DNA of 64,000 bases from Phragmites australis (Eukaryota; Streptophyta; Magnoliopsida; Poales; Poaceae). A program made the position numbers and the translations under genes. The notes under the pieces were generated by a model. That model had not been told where the DNA came from. It made no database searches and was given only the letters and a program-made list of their open reading frames with translations. Positions 12,301 to 23,627 of this stretch are shown in pieces; the stretch's first letter is position 1; each line of letters starts with the position of its first letter. The stretch is taken from NCBI RefSeq assembly GCF_958298935.1, contig NC_084924.1, positions 6,510,001 to 6,574,000 on the forward strand. The letters run 5' to 3'.

Positions 12301-15300
12301 AACATCAGGGCAGGAGATTGTTTAGTAACATTCTCAAGACGTGGGATTTATAATTTCAAGGTTGGTATTGTTCAAATGACCATTGCAGCATTGCTTCAGA
12401 TATCATAAATAGTGTTTGATGTGCTCCGCATATTTAAGAGAGTAAAAAGAGAGAGAGAAAAAGAAAAAAAACAGAAAAAACTAGAAAAAAAGCGGTAAAA
12501 TCTGATCTGAGGAAACTTGTTATTTTATTTGGCAACCATCGAAGTATGTTTCTTTTCCTTGCCAGGGGCAAATCCAATGTACAAGGCTCAGGCACCAGTG
12601 ACCACAGCAATGCCTCTGGCCAAATCCAAGAACAAGTTGGCCGTCATAGTGACCTTACTTCTTATCATTATTAGTTTATATCAATGGTGTGACCCCAATA
12701 ACTTCTTTTCCTATGTCTGCACCTTAAAATCCTGATTGATGTACAGACTACAGACTACAGATTACATTTATGATCACTAAAAAATATTTTTCTAGCAGAT
12801 ATGAATTGAAATATGAAGATTCAGCTACCTTTCTTATGTTACTTATTTTCATGCATTCAGAAAAGAATTGAAATGGAGGGAAAGCATCTTTGTTCTGTGG
12901 TCTATGGCTCATTGCCACCGGAAACTCGAACGAAACAGGTACTTTCTTGACAACAGGGTATTTTCTATCATACTATTGTAGCTTTTACCTCGTTGTCATG
13001 TGTCTCTAGGTCCTTATCTAGTTACTAGTAAACTGAAATACAAATGCCACAACTCCCATTTATAAATTGAGATGCATATCGGGAAATCAGCATATGTAAG
13101 ATGTTACTTGCATAATACTCAATGTACCCAGGTGAATTTTGATTGACAAATTTCATGTTCTGTTATATCCAAGTCGCACAACCATCTGAATAATGAAATA
13201 TTTTTAATAACGACAAAGTCTGTAATGTTAACGCTGCTTTATATATGCTGTTGAATAGAGCATATTGTTCTATGTTCGGGATTATGAACCTCCAGTTAAC
13301 AAATTTGTTGATTGATACTAGTTATTGATACTGAACTTAAGGAACACAGCCAACCACCTTTTTCTTGATTTGTATAATTAATTCCAAAAGTACACAATTT
13401 TGGCCAGGATTCAAGATATTGCTAGTTATGGTTGTAGTCTTGTTGGCTGTAAAAAACTATAAATCCCTTTTTTAGTTGGTCATGCTTTATTCTTGATGAT
13501 ACCATGATAGTTACGGTGAGACAATAAATGAATTAACCTGTTCCCTAATCTTGCAGGCGACAATGTTCAATGATGACAGCAGTGACCTTAATGTGCTAGT
13601 GGCTAGTGATGCTATTGGAATGGGTCTTAATCTGAACATTTATAGAATTATTTTCTCTACAATGATGAAGTTTGATGGCTTCAGCAACAGGGAACTGACT
13701 GTGGCTGAGATAAAACAGATTGCTGGTATTACATTTGCTTCTTATTGGTTTTACCTCCGGCAGTTTTCTTCCCTCCTTTTGGTTTCCGCTTGTTGCACTG
13801 TCCCTTTGAGTAGCAGGTTGGGCACATTTTGCACAAAATGCATGGTTTAAGCCTTGCTTCTCTTTTATAGGCAGGGCTGGGAGATATGGGTCTAAGTTCC
13901 CAGTTGGTGAAGTGACCTGTCTAGATGCTGAAGATCTCCCATTACTTCACTCATCTCTGGATTCACCTTCCCCCATTATAGAGGTGCTCACTAATTATTG
14001 CGCAATGTATTGATTTCCAGCACTATGAAAGCAGCAAGAAACTTTGTATAATTCATAATTAGTACAAGTAACCACAAATGCTGACATTGATTCTCTGCAG
14101 CGTGCTGGACTTTTCCCCACATTCGATTTATTGTCTTTGTATTCACGATTGCATGGAAATGACTTTTTTCACCCTATACTGGTAAGCTAAAAAACCTAAT
14201 CTTTCTTGGTATTTTATATGGTAAAATGCCTCATTACAAACACATATCCACTTCAGATTTTTATAAACTATGATTGTCAATGGCAAAGTTAAATGTTATA
14301 CTAGATAAACAATTTAGTGGTGACCGTGATAACCTTTTGGCTGGGGCACTGTAAGTTGCTCTGTTATTTTTCATTAGCCGTCAGAAGTTTCTAGCACTAT
14401 AGCCGCATCATAATTCTGCAGGTGGTTGGTTGAATCAATTATGTCCTCATAACTTCTGCATTGGCGTGAATTAAATTGCCTTTGCAATAATTTAATTATA
14501 TTTTGAGGTATCTGTTGTATTTGTTTACACTTCTGCAGTTCAGCTTGAGTTTGCTTGTTCACAATAATTAAAGTATAATTTATCTTTTGTCTATCTATAT
14601 ATTGTTGAATAGTTTGTTATCCTATTAATTCTCTCCCATTAAATGTATACGAGTGCTTTCTGTCTATTTACAGCTATTTCTTCTGCTCAGGAAATGCATG
14701 TTACATTTCTTTTCGCTGCAGGAACGCTTCTTGGACAGGGCTAAACTATCTCCGGACTATTTTATTGCTGATTGTGAAGATATGCTGGTAAATTTTCATT
14801 CCATAAGCACCTTTTTAATAGGTCAAATCCTCTACAAGGAACATTATAGAAAATTAAAATAAGATCATCTGGGTAGAAACACATTGATTTCCTGTTTAAA
14901 AACTACAGAGTTGCATTCTTTAAATTTATAACAACTGCAAACACATTTGTGGAAACCAAGACTTGAATTTCATAAAATGCTTTGTCAGGTAGATTATGTT
15001 ATCTGTTGAGTTGCAGGTATGATATTTTGTGAAGTAACATTTCTTCCTTTCATTGTTAACAGAAGGTTGCTGCTATTGTTGATGATTTACCTCTTGGGTT
15101 GTATGATAAATACCTCTTCTGTCTCAGGTGATCTGCACTGCCCAATTTATCCTCTTGGATATGTTATACTTTGGATTGTCTTGCTTGTCAATTACTGTTG
15201 TCTAATTATGTTCCGACTCTTTATATTGCAGTCCAGTGGACATGCGTGATGATATATCTGTCCAAGGATTAATTCAGGCGAGCATTTCTATCCTACTATT

Positions 15301-17104
15301 CTTCCTTTCTATATTTTGTGGAATTAAGACACAATGTCTCTAATTTCTTCAAGATGCAGTTTGCAGAAAATTATGCAAAGAAAGGCATTGTTCGACTTAA
15401 AGAGATATTCACACCTGGAACATTGCAGGTTCCGAAAACACACAATCAACTCAAGGAGCTTGAATCAGTTCACAAGGTTATTGCACCTTGTTTTCTCCAA
15501 TATAAATTCCTGTTAGATACTGTTAGTGACTTGTCCGTACATAGTCAACTCTACTTCATAACTTGTCAATATTCTTTTGAATACAATTCCTTTGTTCAAG
15601 TTTAGATTCTGCAAATGCAGTTAATATGGGTATGAACATTATCTATTCTTTCCTAATACAATCCTCAATCTATTTATATTCATACAAAATTTAAAGTTCT
15701 CCAAGTTCAATCTATGTTAGGAGGATGAAAGAAAGAAATAAAACCCTGATAAGCCAAGTTATCCACAAAGATAAGTCTCTATTTTGTTTATCCAGACACA
15801 GTTTGAATTTGAACTAGAAATTTAAGTATGATCCAACAATCTATAGTCTAAACCTCGAAAGTTATTTTCCGTGTTGATTTGATGCCCAAAGCGATGTGGT
15901 TTGTGTGATTTAATCACCATTAGTTTACCCTAGAATCGCCTCTTTGCAAATCCCCCTCTGCGAACATGGTATCGTATATATACTGGCCTCTAGAGGTCTT
16001 TTTTTCTTGGGCTTTTCTTATGCCTTTATTATTAACTGTATCCAAAATAACAATAAATACTTCAGTTAAACCTCACTAGCAATCTGAGCATGAATATATG
16101 ATAAGTACAAACTATCAGTTGTTATTGATGCATATAGTGGCTAGTACAAACTGTCTTAGGGTCACCTAATACTGACTGGAAGTTCTGAAACAGTGGTGGA
16201 TCCATAATTTCTTTTGCGGTACGTAATTTAGTACTGTTTATCCTTTTTCTTTACTACTAAAAAAATAACTCAACCACGGGGAGAAGACATCCCCTTGGTT
16301 TTGTCTTAAGAGAGGGGAGTACCGAACCTTTTAAGGAGGGTACTCACACAACCTGCGAGCACCCGGGTTCGAGCCCAGGTGGGTGGCCTCTCAACTGGAC
16401 TCTTCTACAAATTCGTATAAGAGAAATATTTTGGCAAAAAGGTTGTGGGTTGTACCCACAGCTTTCCGTTATGGTTTGCGCTATTTCCAAATAATTTGTA
16501 CAATAAGATTAATCACACTAGCTGTTTATTTCAGCAGACTACTCTCTCCATACAATTTTAACAATGAGATTAATCACAATTTCATATGGTGATCACTTCA
16601 GGTCCTAGAGTTGTATGTGTGGTTAAGCTTCAGATTGGAGGATTCCTTTCCAGACCGTGAAACGGCCGCTTCCCAAAAGTCAATCTGCAGCATGTGAGTA
16701 CTTTGGTTCCATCTAGAGCTCTTTTCTTGGCCATTCTGTTGAGCAATTCATCGGAGGTCTAATCGCTAGTAATTTTAGGTTGATTGAAGAATATTTGGAG
16801 AGGTCAGGATGGCAGCCACGAGGACGAAGAAAGTTTTTGAGTACTCCACAAAAGCTGCTCCGAGAATATGATGTGTCTCAATTGTATGTTATCTTTAATC
16901 TCCAGAAATTTCTGGTATTGTTTTCAATAATATTTGGGATGACTATGCTAGAAACATTTCAGCCAAAACAAAGTTTCTCATCTTTCCTCCAATCCACTCC
17001 AGTCTCATGTTTTTTAATGTTTTATGGGAGGGATGCATCACAATCTTCAATCTTGCAGAACAGTACTAGATTCCCTAGAGGCTCTTACACATCGTAGGCT
17101 GTAG
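9310..17104 (+). CDS. SUV3: SUV3 DExH-box RNA helicase, mitochondrial
   Basis: Seventeen exons: 9310-9379, 9960-10077, 10541-10662, 10743-10933, 11141-11281, 12238-12360, 12861-12938, 13557-13725, 13871-13983, 14101-14181, 14722-14787, 15063-15127, 15232-15277, 15360-15476, 16602-16693, 16779-16883, 17059-17104. All phases agree and give 580 residues. The Ala/Arg/Ser-rich start looks like a mitochondrial targeting peptide. Walker A GPTNSGKT is at residues 84-91, the DEIQ box at 164-167, and motif VI QIAGRAGR at 335-342. The SUV3 C-terminal region follows, with [20 protein letters not shown] and [17 protein letters not shown]3 unwinds RNA for organellar RNA decay; the rice protein is also linked to salt tolerance. 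The intron after exon 13 starts with GC instead of GT. Exons 15-17 lie after a 1.1-kb intron. No lesion is visible. Confidence 0.95.
16320..16390 (+). repeat. tRNA/SINE-like B-box segment in SUV3 intron
   Basis: Inside the long intron 14 of SUV3, GGTTCGAGCC (16366-16375) within CACCCGGGTTCGAGCCCAGG resembles the internal B box of tRNAs and tRNA-derived SINEs. No good A box, cloverleaf or poly-A tail with target duplication was identified, so this is only a hint of an old SINE. Confidence 0.3.
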
Positions 17105-18139
17105 TGCTATGCTGCATCATATTCACCATTACTGTTCTATGTTGTAATCTGTCTCCAGTGCACCTCGACCTCATCATATATTTGTCTGCCAAATTTTCCA
17201 TTTTTTTTTCCTCGAATGTGCCTACATCCATTTATAATCATTGCTCCCTCTCTGGTTTTAAGAACAGTTCTTCCTTGACTTAACCACCTTGAGGTTAATG
17301 AACAGGAACAAGTATTTTCAAGAATTTGATGCAAGATCAAAATAGAAGGCCTGTACAAGAAAAGGGGTATCACCACATTCAGTCCAGATTTGAGCATGCC
17401 TTTTCTGATTTGTTATCAGATCATTGGCGAGAAGCGAAACAACGCTTTGGATGACGGAAGAGATACTTTCACCATAACCATTTAGGTTGACTAAGCAGTC
17501 AATTTGGCAGCACGAATTATCCATCCACCATTTTTTTCAGTCAGTAGCACTTTTTGTACATAATGCAAGCGGAACTATACAGCACCAGTAGAATGTGTGC
17601 TAGTTTGTTAAGTTATAATAAAAACAGAGGCATGCAGAAGCCAGTTGTGAGACACTGGGATTGCAGACATGCAGAATGGCATCATCTTGTACATTCTAGT
17701 CTGAGTTCTTAGAGTAGCTGTAATGGCGGTTGTAACCCTGTTTGTAAAGAGAAAGGAAAAATGTTGCTGCTTCACAAGCGCAAAATCTCAATGCTGTCGT
17801 TGGCAGCTGTGCATCATTTCTTTTGTGCCTGGGCTGCTCTCTTGTGAATCATTCTGTATTTATTTATTTATCTCTTGATACTTTACAAGGGCTCACAGAG
17901 TCATAGGGATATTTTACATGTTCAATAAGCGACGCTCGGTGATGAACCTATTTTACAGATTTTTAACTTTTTTACTGCTATTGAGGCATTTTAAGTGTAC
18001 TTGATCAAGGGTCTCACCGCTATATGAAAAATTTCATGCAGTGGAACTCTGGAGTTTGTGACTAATCAACAGCAGGATAATCATAGTTGTTTTTGTATGA
18101 ATCAAATTGAACAAGCAATGCACGGTACTGGTTTTTTTT
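17105..18139. other. Convergent 3' region, SUV3 / PPR
   Basis: The two genes point at each other across about 1 kb. Candidate poly-A signals on the plus strand include AATAAA-like sites near 17615. No further coding sequence was recognised. Confidence 0.55.
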
Positions 18140-19882
18140 TCACCTATTCCAAGATTCAGCTTCAGAAGTGTTTGACAATACAGCACAATTTTGTCTAACA
18201 TCACGATCCTCTCTCAAATAAGAGGGAGCAGTGCTCCTGCTAGCTGATACCTGCATCCTGAGAAGCTGAACTTTTCTCTTTGCTGAATGCATGTTCCTCT
18301 TCTCAAGCTTGCCCAGCACAAGATCAAATGTCTCCTGCTTTGGAGCAAAACCCTTCAACACCATCTCCTCCAAGAACAAGCACGACTGAGCAAGCCTCCC
18401 GTTTCGGCATAGCCAGGTCGCCAGCAACGTATAAGTGCTGAAATCAGGGGTAATGTCTTTCCTGAACATATGGCATATCAGGAACAGAAGTGTCTTCACC
18501 CACTGCCTTCTGCAGCACAGCTTCAGCAAGGGGGTGTAAGTCTTTATGTCCGGCTTGCATAACTGCTCCTCCATCTTAACCAGCAGCTTCAACGCATTCT
18601 CTGCCTGAGAGTGATCACAAGCAGCAGAAATCAGGGTGTTGAAGGTAGTCAAGTTGGGGGATATCCCGGTTCTGCGCATTTCTTCGACCACAAAATTTGC
18701 ATCTTGCAACCTCCCAGCTCTTCCAAGTATATATATCAGAGAATTGTAGAAGGAAGCATCTGGGGCACAGCCTTCCTGCTTCACCTTGCCAAAAGTGTCC
18801 AAAGCTTCTTGCGTTCTCCCGGCCTTCCCTAGCGCATGCATCACAATTGTATATGTGATAATATTTGGAGGGCATCGTTTGGTGCGCATCTCGTCCAAGA
18901 CACCGTAAACTGTCTGAAAATCTTTCTCCATGCAGTATGCTTCAATCAGGCTGGTGTAAGTTATCACTGAAGGACTGAAACCATGTTCTTCCATCTCCTT
19001 CATCGTCTCACGAGCCTCCTTCAGCATCCTCGCCTTGCACCAGCCATGGACCAATGTGTTGAAGCTACTCTCATCGGGAGGTATCGTCCCCATCAACGCT
19101 TGGAAGGCACCCCTCGCGCGCTTCACGCTCCTCTCCTTGCACAATGTGTCCAAGAGCACATTCATGGCCTTTGTGTCCTTTGCCACACCAAACCGGTCCA
19201 TTTTGTAGAACATGTCGATGGCGTCGCTCCATCTGCTGGCCCCACAGAGCCTCCTCATCACCTTGGTCATGGTCGCTAGTGACACCAAGCCCCCGACCTC
19301 GTGCATCTGGCTGATCAAACCGCACATCAAATCGAACTGCTTGAACTTGCCCAATATGTCGACCATCATGTCATATGAATCGGCACAATGGCAGTAACCT
19401 TCCTGGTCGCAGGCCCACATGAAGAACCCGAATGCGGCCACCCAGTCATTTCTGAACCTGCGCAGGATCTTGTCAACAAGGCGCGCTGACACCTTGACGG
19501 AGCAGCAGTCCATGGCTACCACGATGGCCTCAGGAGACGCGAACCGGGAGCTCAGGATCCGGCTGACCTCGTCGACGTCGGCCTCGAACTCGGCGTCCTC
19601 GTGCGATGCAGGTGCAGTGCAGCCGGCGCGGATCGACAGCGGTTTGGATCCTCCGCCGGCAGCGGCGCCGCTTCGTTCTTCCAAGAAGTCTGATTTGGCA
19701 GGAAGCACAAACTCGTCGTCTTCGTCGCCGTCCAAGCTGGCGCAGGGACCACGGTCCTTTGGGCTCTTGAACCAGTCTGGCAGATCGAACCCCGCGGTAG
19801 AGAAGCGCGACGCCACGCGCATTCCGGTCTGCAGCGCGACCCCCCGCGGTGGCGCCACTAGAACCCGCAAACACCGGTGCAT
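18140..19882 (-). CDS. P-class pentatricopeptide repeat protein, mitochondrial
   Basis: A single intronless frame of 580 residues, as usual for PPR genes. The start MHRCLRVLVAPPRG and the following Arg/Ser-rich 30 residues look like a mitochondrial presequence. Residues 60-110 are acidic linker. From about residue 130 to 540 there are some eleven 35-residue repeats (signatures include NTLVHGWCKARMLKEA, VITYTSLIEAYCMEKDF, TTFNTLISAACDHSQ). There are no E or DYW extensions, so it is a P-class RNA-binding protein, likely for stability, splicing or translation of one organelle transcript. Overall pattern and the VDKILRRFRNDWVAAFGFF block resemble Arabidopsis At3g22670-type proteins. The RNA target cannot be read from sequence. 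Confidence 0.93.
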   Translation of the reverse strand: MHRCLRVLVAPPRGVALQTGMRVASRFSTAGFDLPDWFKSPKDRGPCASLDGDEDDEFVLPAKSDFLEERSGAAAGGGSKPLSIRAGCTAPASHEDAEFEADVDEVSRILSSRFASPEAIVVAMDCCSVKVSARLVDKILRRFRNDWVAAFGFFMWACDQEGYCHCADSYDMMVDILGKFKQFDLMCGLISQMHEVGGLVSLATMTKVMRRLCGASRWSDAIDMFYKMDRFGVAKDTKAMNVLLDTLCKERSVKRARGAFQALMGTIPPDESSFNTLVHGWCKARMLKEARETMKEMEEHGFSPSVITYTSLIEAYCMEKDFQTVYGVLDEMRTKRCPPNIITYTIVMHALGKAGRTQEALDTFGKVKQEGCAPDASFYNSLIYILGRAGRLQDANFVVEEMRRTGISPNLTTFNTLISAACDHSQAENALKLLVKMEEQLCKPDIKTYTPLLKLCCRRQWVKTLLFLICHMFRKDITPDFSTYTLLATWLCRNGRLAQSCLFLEEMVLKGFAPKQETFDLVLGKLEKRNMHSAKRKVQLLRMQVSASRSTAPSYLREDRDVRQNCAVLSNTSEAESWNR

Positions 19883-20600
19883 GCTTCAGCTCGGGAGCCG
19901 GGGAGGCAAATCGTCGAGCACGTGGCGTGCGCGAACGGAACACGCCTCGCTCGGGGCACAGGGAGATCCCAAATGGTTAAAAGCTCACAAGAGCTGCCGG
20001 GTGACGACGACCCGCAGGTTACAGCAACGACCCTGCTCGCACGACGGCGGCGGCGCGTGCAGGGAGCGGGAAGTCTGGGAGGCAACAGCAAGAGAAGAGT
20101 TGGAGAGCAGGAAGGACCGACGCGCAGGGCTGGGCGCGACGTGCACACATTGATCGAGCTGGACGGTGGACGGGCCCAATCAAGATCCTGAAACAGAATA
20201 CGGCCCATGAACAAATGCTGCCTAATTAAGTTGGCATTTTCCCCTAAAAACCAAGTTGGCATTTAATTTTTTTAAAGCCCAGTATAACATGTAGACGTAT
20301 GCACACACTCATACAATATCTACTGAAAACTATATATACGAAGTTTGGATATTCACGAAATCACAACATGTGTCTCGCTGTTGACAGATACATCATCTAC
20401 TAATGAAAGAAAATTTCATCTCTATGAGACACACGATAAGTAAATCTAGAATTTGATCCTTAGTGGGTAGCGGGTTCAACCATCTTCACAAACCAACAAG
20501 TTAAGGCTTGGCAGCATTTAATTTACTGATGAATGTGGTCATTAGGAGGCCCAGGGCTGTCTTGTTTTGTGAAGCACTGAAAAGATGAACCAGATTATAT
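19883..20600. other. Upstream region of the PPR gene
   Basis: GC-rich leader of the PPR gene to about 20200, then AT-rich DNA without a gene. Open frames here on both strands are shadows of the GC-rich leader. Confidence 0.5.
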
Positions 20601-21015
20601 GGGTGTGATTGGTCATTTGTATGGGTTTTGTCTGTATGGATCGTATATACAAGCTGATTAGATGCAGGCTAAACAGAGTCATATTTGTTGAGAAAAAGAG
20701 TGTTTGATTGGTTGTATCTGTCTGGACAGGTTGAGCTAAGTATCTGCTTGGTTAACCGAATTTGAGGCCGCATGCGGATGCAGGAGTTGAGATTATAATT
20801 AGTTGCTCTAATGAAATGATTATGTAACACTGGCAAGTGGGTCCACCTGTATGAGCCAATGTAGAAGCTGCATTCGTCGAACTAGACTGCGAACACATAT
20901 TTGTATCTGTTGGATCAGACTGAACAATACATACAAACAACCAAACATATTTATTCCTAAGATTATACATATTTGTCAAACCAGATTACTCTTATACAAA
21001 CAACCAATCACATCC
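20601..21015. mobile_element. MITE, copy 1 of a three-member family
   Basis: Starts GGGTGTGATTGG and ends with the inverted CCAATCACATCC. Internal phrases (AGAGTCATATTTGTTGA, TCTGGACAGGTTGAG, GATTATACATATTTG) recur in the same order at 41055-41468 and 41468-41889. About 415 bp, non-coding, with terminal inverted repeats of about 14 bp: a miniature inverted-repeat element, superfamily not settled. Confidence 0.75.
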
Positions 21016-21339
21016 TAAATAGTGGAGCACCTCCAAATCACTGTGGGTGAATCTCTTGTTCAAGTGTCGGTCAAGTTTGGCTCCAAAAATGAATTGGAAA
21101 TGCTTTTGTGTTTTACTAAAATTTTAGCGCCTAACCAAGCAATTTCCAAACCTAATCGACATTAACAAATTTTGTTGCAGGTAGCATGCTTTTGCTGAGA
21201 GCTGATAAGAAACAGAAAACGCCAAAACGGAGATGCATGCCAAGGCTGCCCCTGCAGATAACGAAGTCTTGAGCGATCATGGATTTCAGACCACACACAA
21301 GTTCAGAGAGCTGTTGCTTATTACTACTAGCTTGACTCG
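21016..21339. other. 3' flank of the kinase gene
   Basis: AT-rich. Probably the 3' UTR and terminator region of the minus-strand kinase gene. Nothing else recognised. Confidence 0.5.
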
Positions 21340-23627
21340 CTAGGCGCTGCGGGGGAAGCCGAAGCAGGAGCACCCCTGCGCGACGTCGTCGACGGGCGTC
21401 ATGCCCTTGCCGCTGGCGGTGCCGATCCTCTCCAGCTGCGCCACCACCTCCGACATCTCCGGCCGGTTGTCCGGGTTCCCGTCCCAGCACCGCGCCATGA
21501 TGTCCGCCAGCGCTCGAGGGCAGCACCGCGGGATGTCCGGCCGGATCCCCTGCACGCGACGCGTATCGCCGCCCATCGATCACAAGTGACGACGACGACA
21601 GCGCCGACCGAGCAAAAAAAAAAAAAAAAAAAAGAGACGCGCGGCACGCACCAGCTTGACGACGTGGTAAGAGATGTCGGCGAGGCTGTAGTTGGGGTAG
21701 GCCATGGCGCAGCAGTAGGTTTCCCACAGCAGGATGCCGAAGCTGTACACGTCGCACTTGTGGTCGTACGACTGCCCCTGCAGCACCTCCGGCGCCATGT
21801 AGCCCAGCGTGCCCGTCTGCCCCGTCATCTCGCTCCCCGCCTCCACGCGCGCCACCCCGAAGTCGGCGATCTTCAGCGTCCGCTTCCGGTCCAGCAGCAT
21901 GTTCTCCGCCTTCACGTCCCGGTGCACGATCTTCTTCGAGTGCAGGTAGCTCAGCCTGCACACACCCACCGATCACCGCTCCATTAGCGCGCGACGTGCG
22001 TGCCAGTCTGCATGGCGCCACACCACTCGGCAGCTAGCTTGGTACTCACCCTCTGGCGAGGTCGAGCGCGAGCTGGACGACCTTCTTGTACGGCAGCTTC
22101 TTGTCGCGGTGGTTGTACAGCAGCGTCTTCAGCGTGCCGCCGTGCTGGAACTCCACGACGACCACGCAGCACTCGCTAGGCACGGCGCGGCCGCCGGCGC
22201 CGGCGGAGGAGCCCTTCTTGGGGATCTTCAGCTGGGACGTCCCCGTCGATGCACCCACAAACTGCAGCCACACTGGTTTAGATTTCACCACCGTGCATAG
22301 GAATCACACGTGCTTAGGTACCTTGGTGACGTTGGGGTGGTCAAGCTTCTGCCAGACGACGACCTCCTTCTCGAAGGCCTCGCGGTGCTTCGCCGCCGTG
22401 TCCTGCCCCTCCTGCCCCCAGTCCAGCACCTTCACTGCATCCAAACGCAATGTGGAGTATTAGCTAGTGAGTAGTGACAGAGTTGGGGGAAATCAATATG
22501 CTCCTTGTTGCATTTGCACCCGGTTTTGCTTTCTTTCTTTCATGGAAAAAATTATCACATAGGCACTTTTATAAAAGCTCAGAAAAAGAACCACATGGAA
22601 CATTCTGGATTATGAGCGTTTGCAAAGGTTGTGCAGCAATATGCTATATGCACGTTTTCAAAAAAAATTATGATATATGCATATTTTTTTACAGCGCACA
22701 AATGACCATATTTACATGTATCCCATTTCCAAGGGGTAAGTTAAACATTAGAAGTTCACATGTCCCGGCAATCCATTTATAATTTTTTGAGGCTTTGTGT
22801 GAAATGCACCAAAAAAATGTTCCATCAGTATCGTTTTGAATAACGTGTGTACATTTAAATTAATCACATAGAGATACTACGTAGAATAATCACAATTAAA
22901 ATAGTTCCGTATGTAAAAAATTACACGAATCACATTTTCTTTACTACAGTTATGCTATAATCAGTCAAATTATAGACATTTTGCCAAATTTTACCAACAA
23001 TCAATATGGTTGGCGATGCTTGATGAACCCAAAAAGATTAAGCAGCGGAACCTCGCCGGAGCAGCGCCTTATTGCCAGAGCCGCCGGTGAGGATCTGGCC
23101 AGTTCTCTTAGGCAAGAGACAGTTGTTTGTATGGATGACAAACGGCAGTTGGATGGCCTGCCTCATGGCGCCATGGCAACACACAGAGAAGCATGCCGCT
23201 GCATGCGGATGCGTCCATGCCGCGACGTCTTCGCATCTAACAAAAACCGCGCGCGCGCGCATGCATGCGCGAGTATGAACGTACCTGCGACGTCGTGGCC
23301 GTCGTAGGTGCCGCGGTAGACGACGCCGAACGTGCCGTGCGCGATCTGGTTCTGGATGTCGAGCTTGGCGAGGTCGATCTCCCACTCGAGCAGCGGCTGC
23401 GGCCGCGGCGGCGCGGACCGCTGGTGCTCCAGCCACACCTTGGACCGCGTCTTCTCCAGCTGCACGTCCAGGTTCTTCAGGTCGATCTTGTCCGCCCGCA
23501 CGTACACCTCGTTGTCCACCCCCGCCCTCACGAACACATCAGCATCGCCGGCCCCGGTCCTTGTACTGCTGCCGCCGCCGAAGCTGCGGCTGCGGCCAGC
23601 GCCGCCGGTGGCCGTGATGGAGTCCAT
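21340..23627 (-). CDS. Raf-like protein kinase, group C7 (CBC/MRK1-type)
   Basis: Five coding exons on the minus strand: 23627-23285, 22434-22322, 22261-22050, 21955-21652, 21549-21340, phases consistent, 393 residues. A Gly/Ser-rich N-terminus is followed by WEIDLAKLDIQNQIAHGTFG: glycine loop at 96-101 and ATP lysine K116 (VKV, split by intron 1). The catalytic loop HRDVKAEN has D236; DFG is at 254-256 and APE at 277-279. The tail GMTPVDDVAQGC-CFGF is typical of the small plant C7 Raf-like kinases, whose Arabidopsis members include CBC1/CBC2 (stomatal blue-light and CO2 signalling) and MRK1. Cytosolic Ser/Thr kinase with intact catalytic residues. Intron 1 is 850 bp; intron 4 carries a 20-A run. 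The exact orthologue is not resolved. Confidence 0.92.

Noticed and set aside
16361..16380. tRNA gene
   Set aside because: Only a B box is present; no A box, no cloverleaf and no terminator of four or more T at the right spacing.
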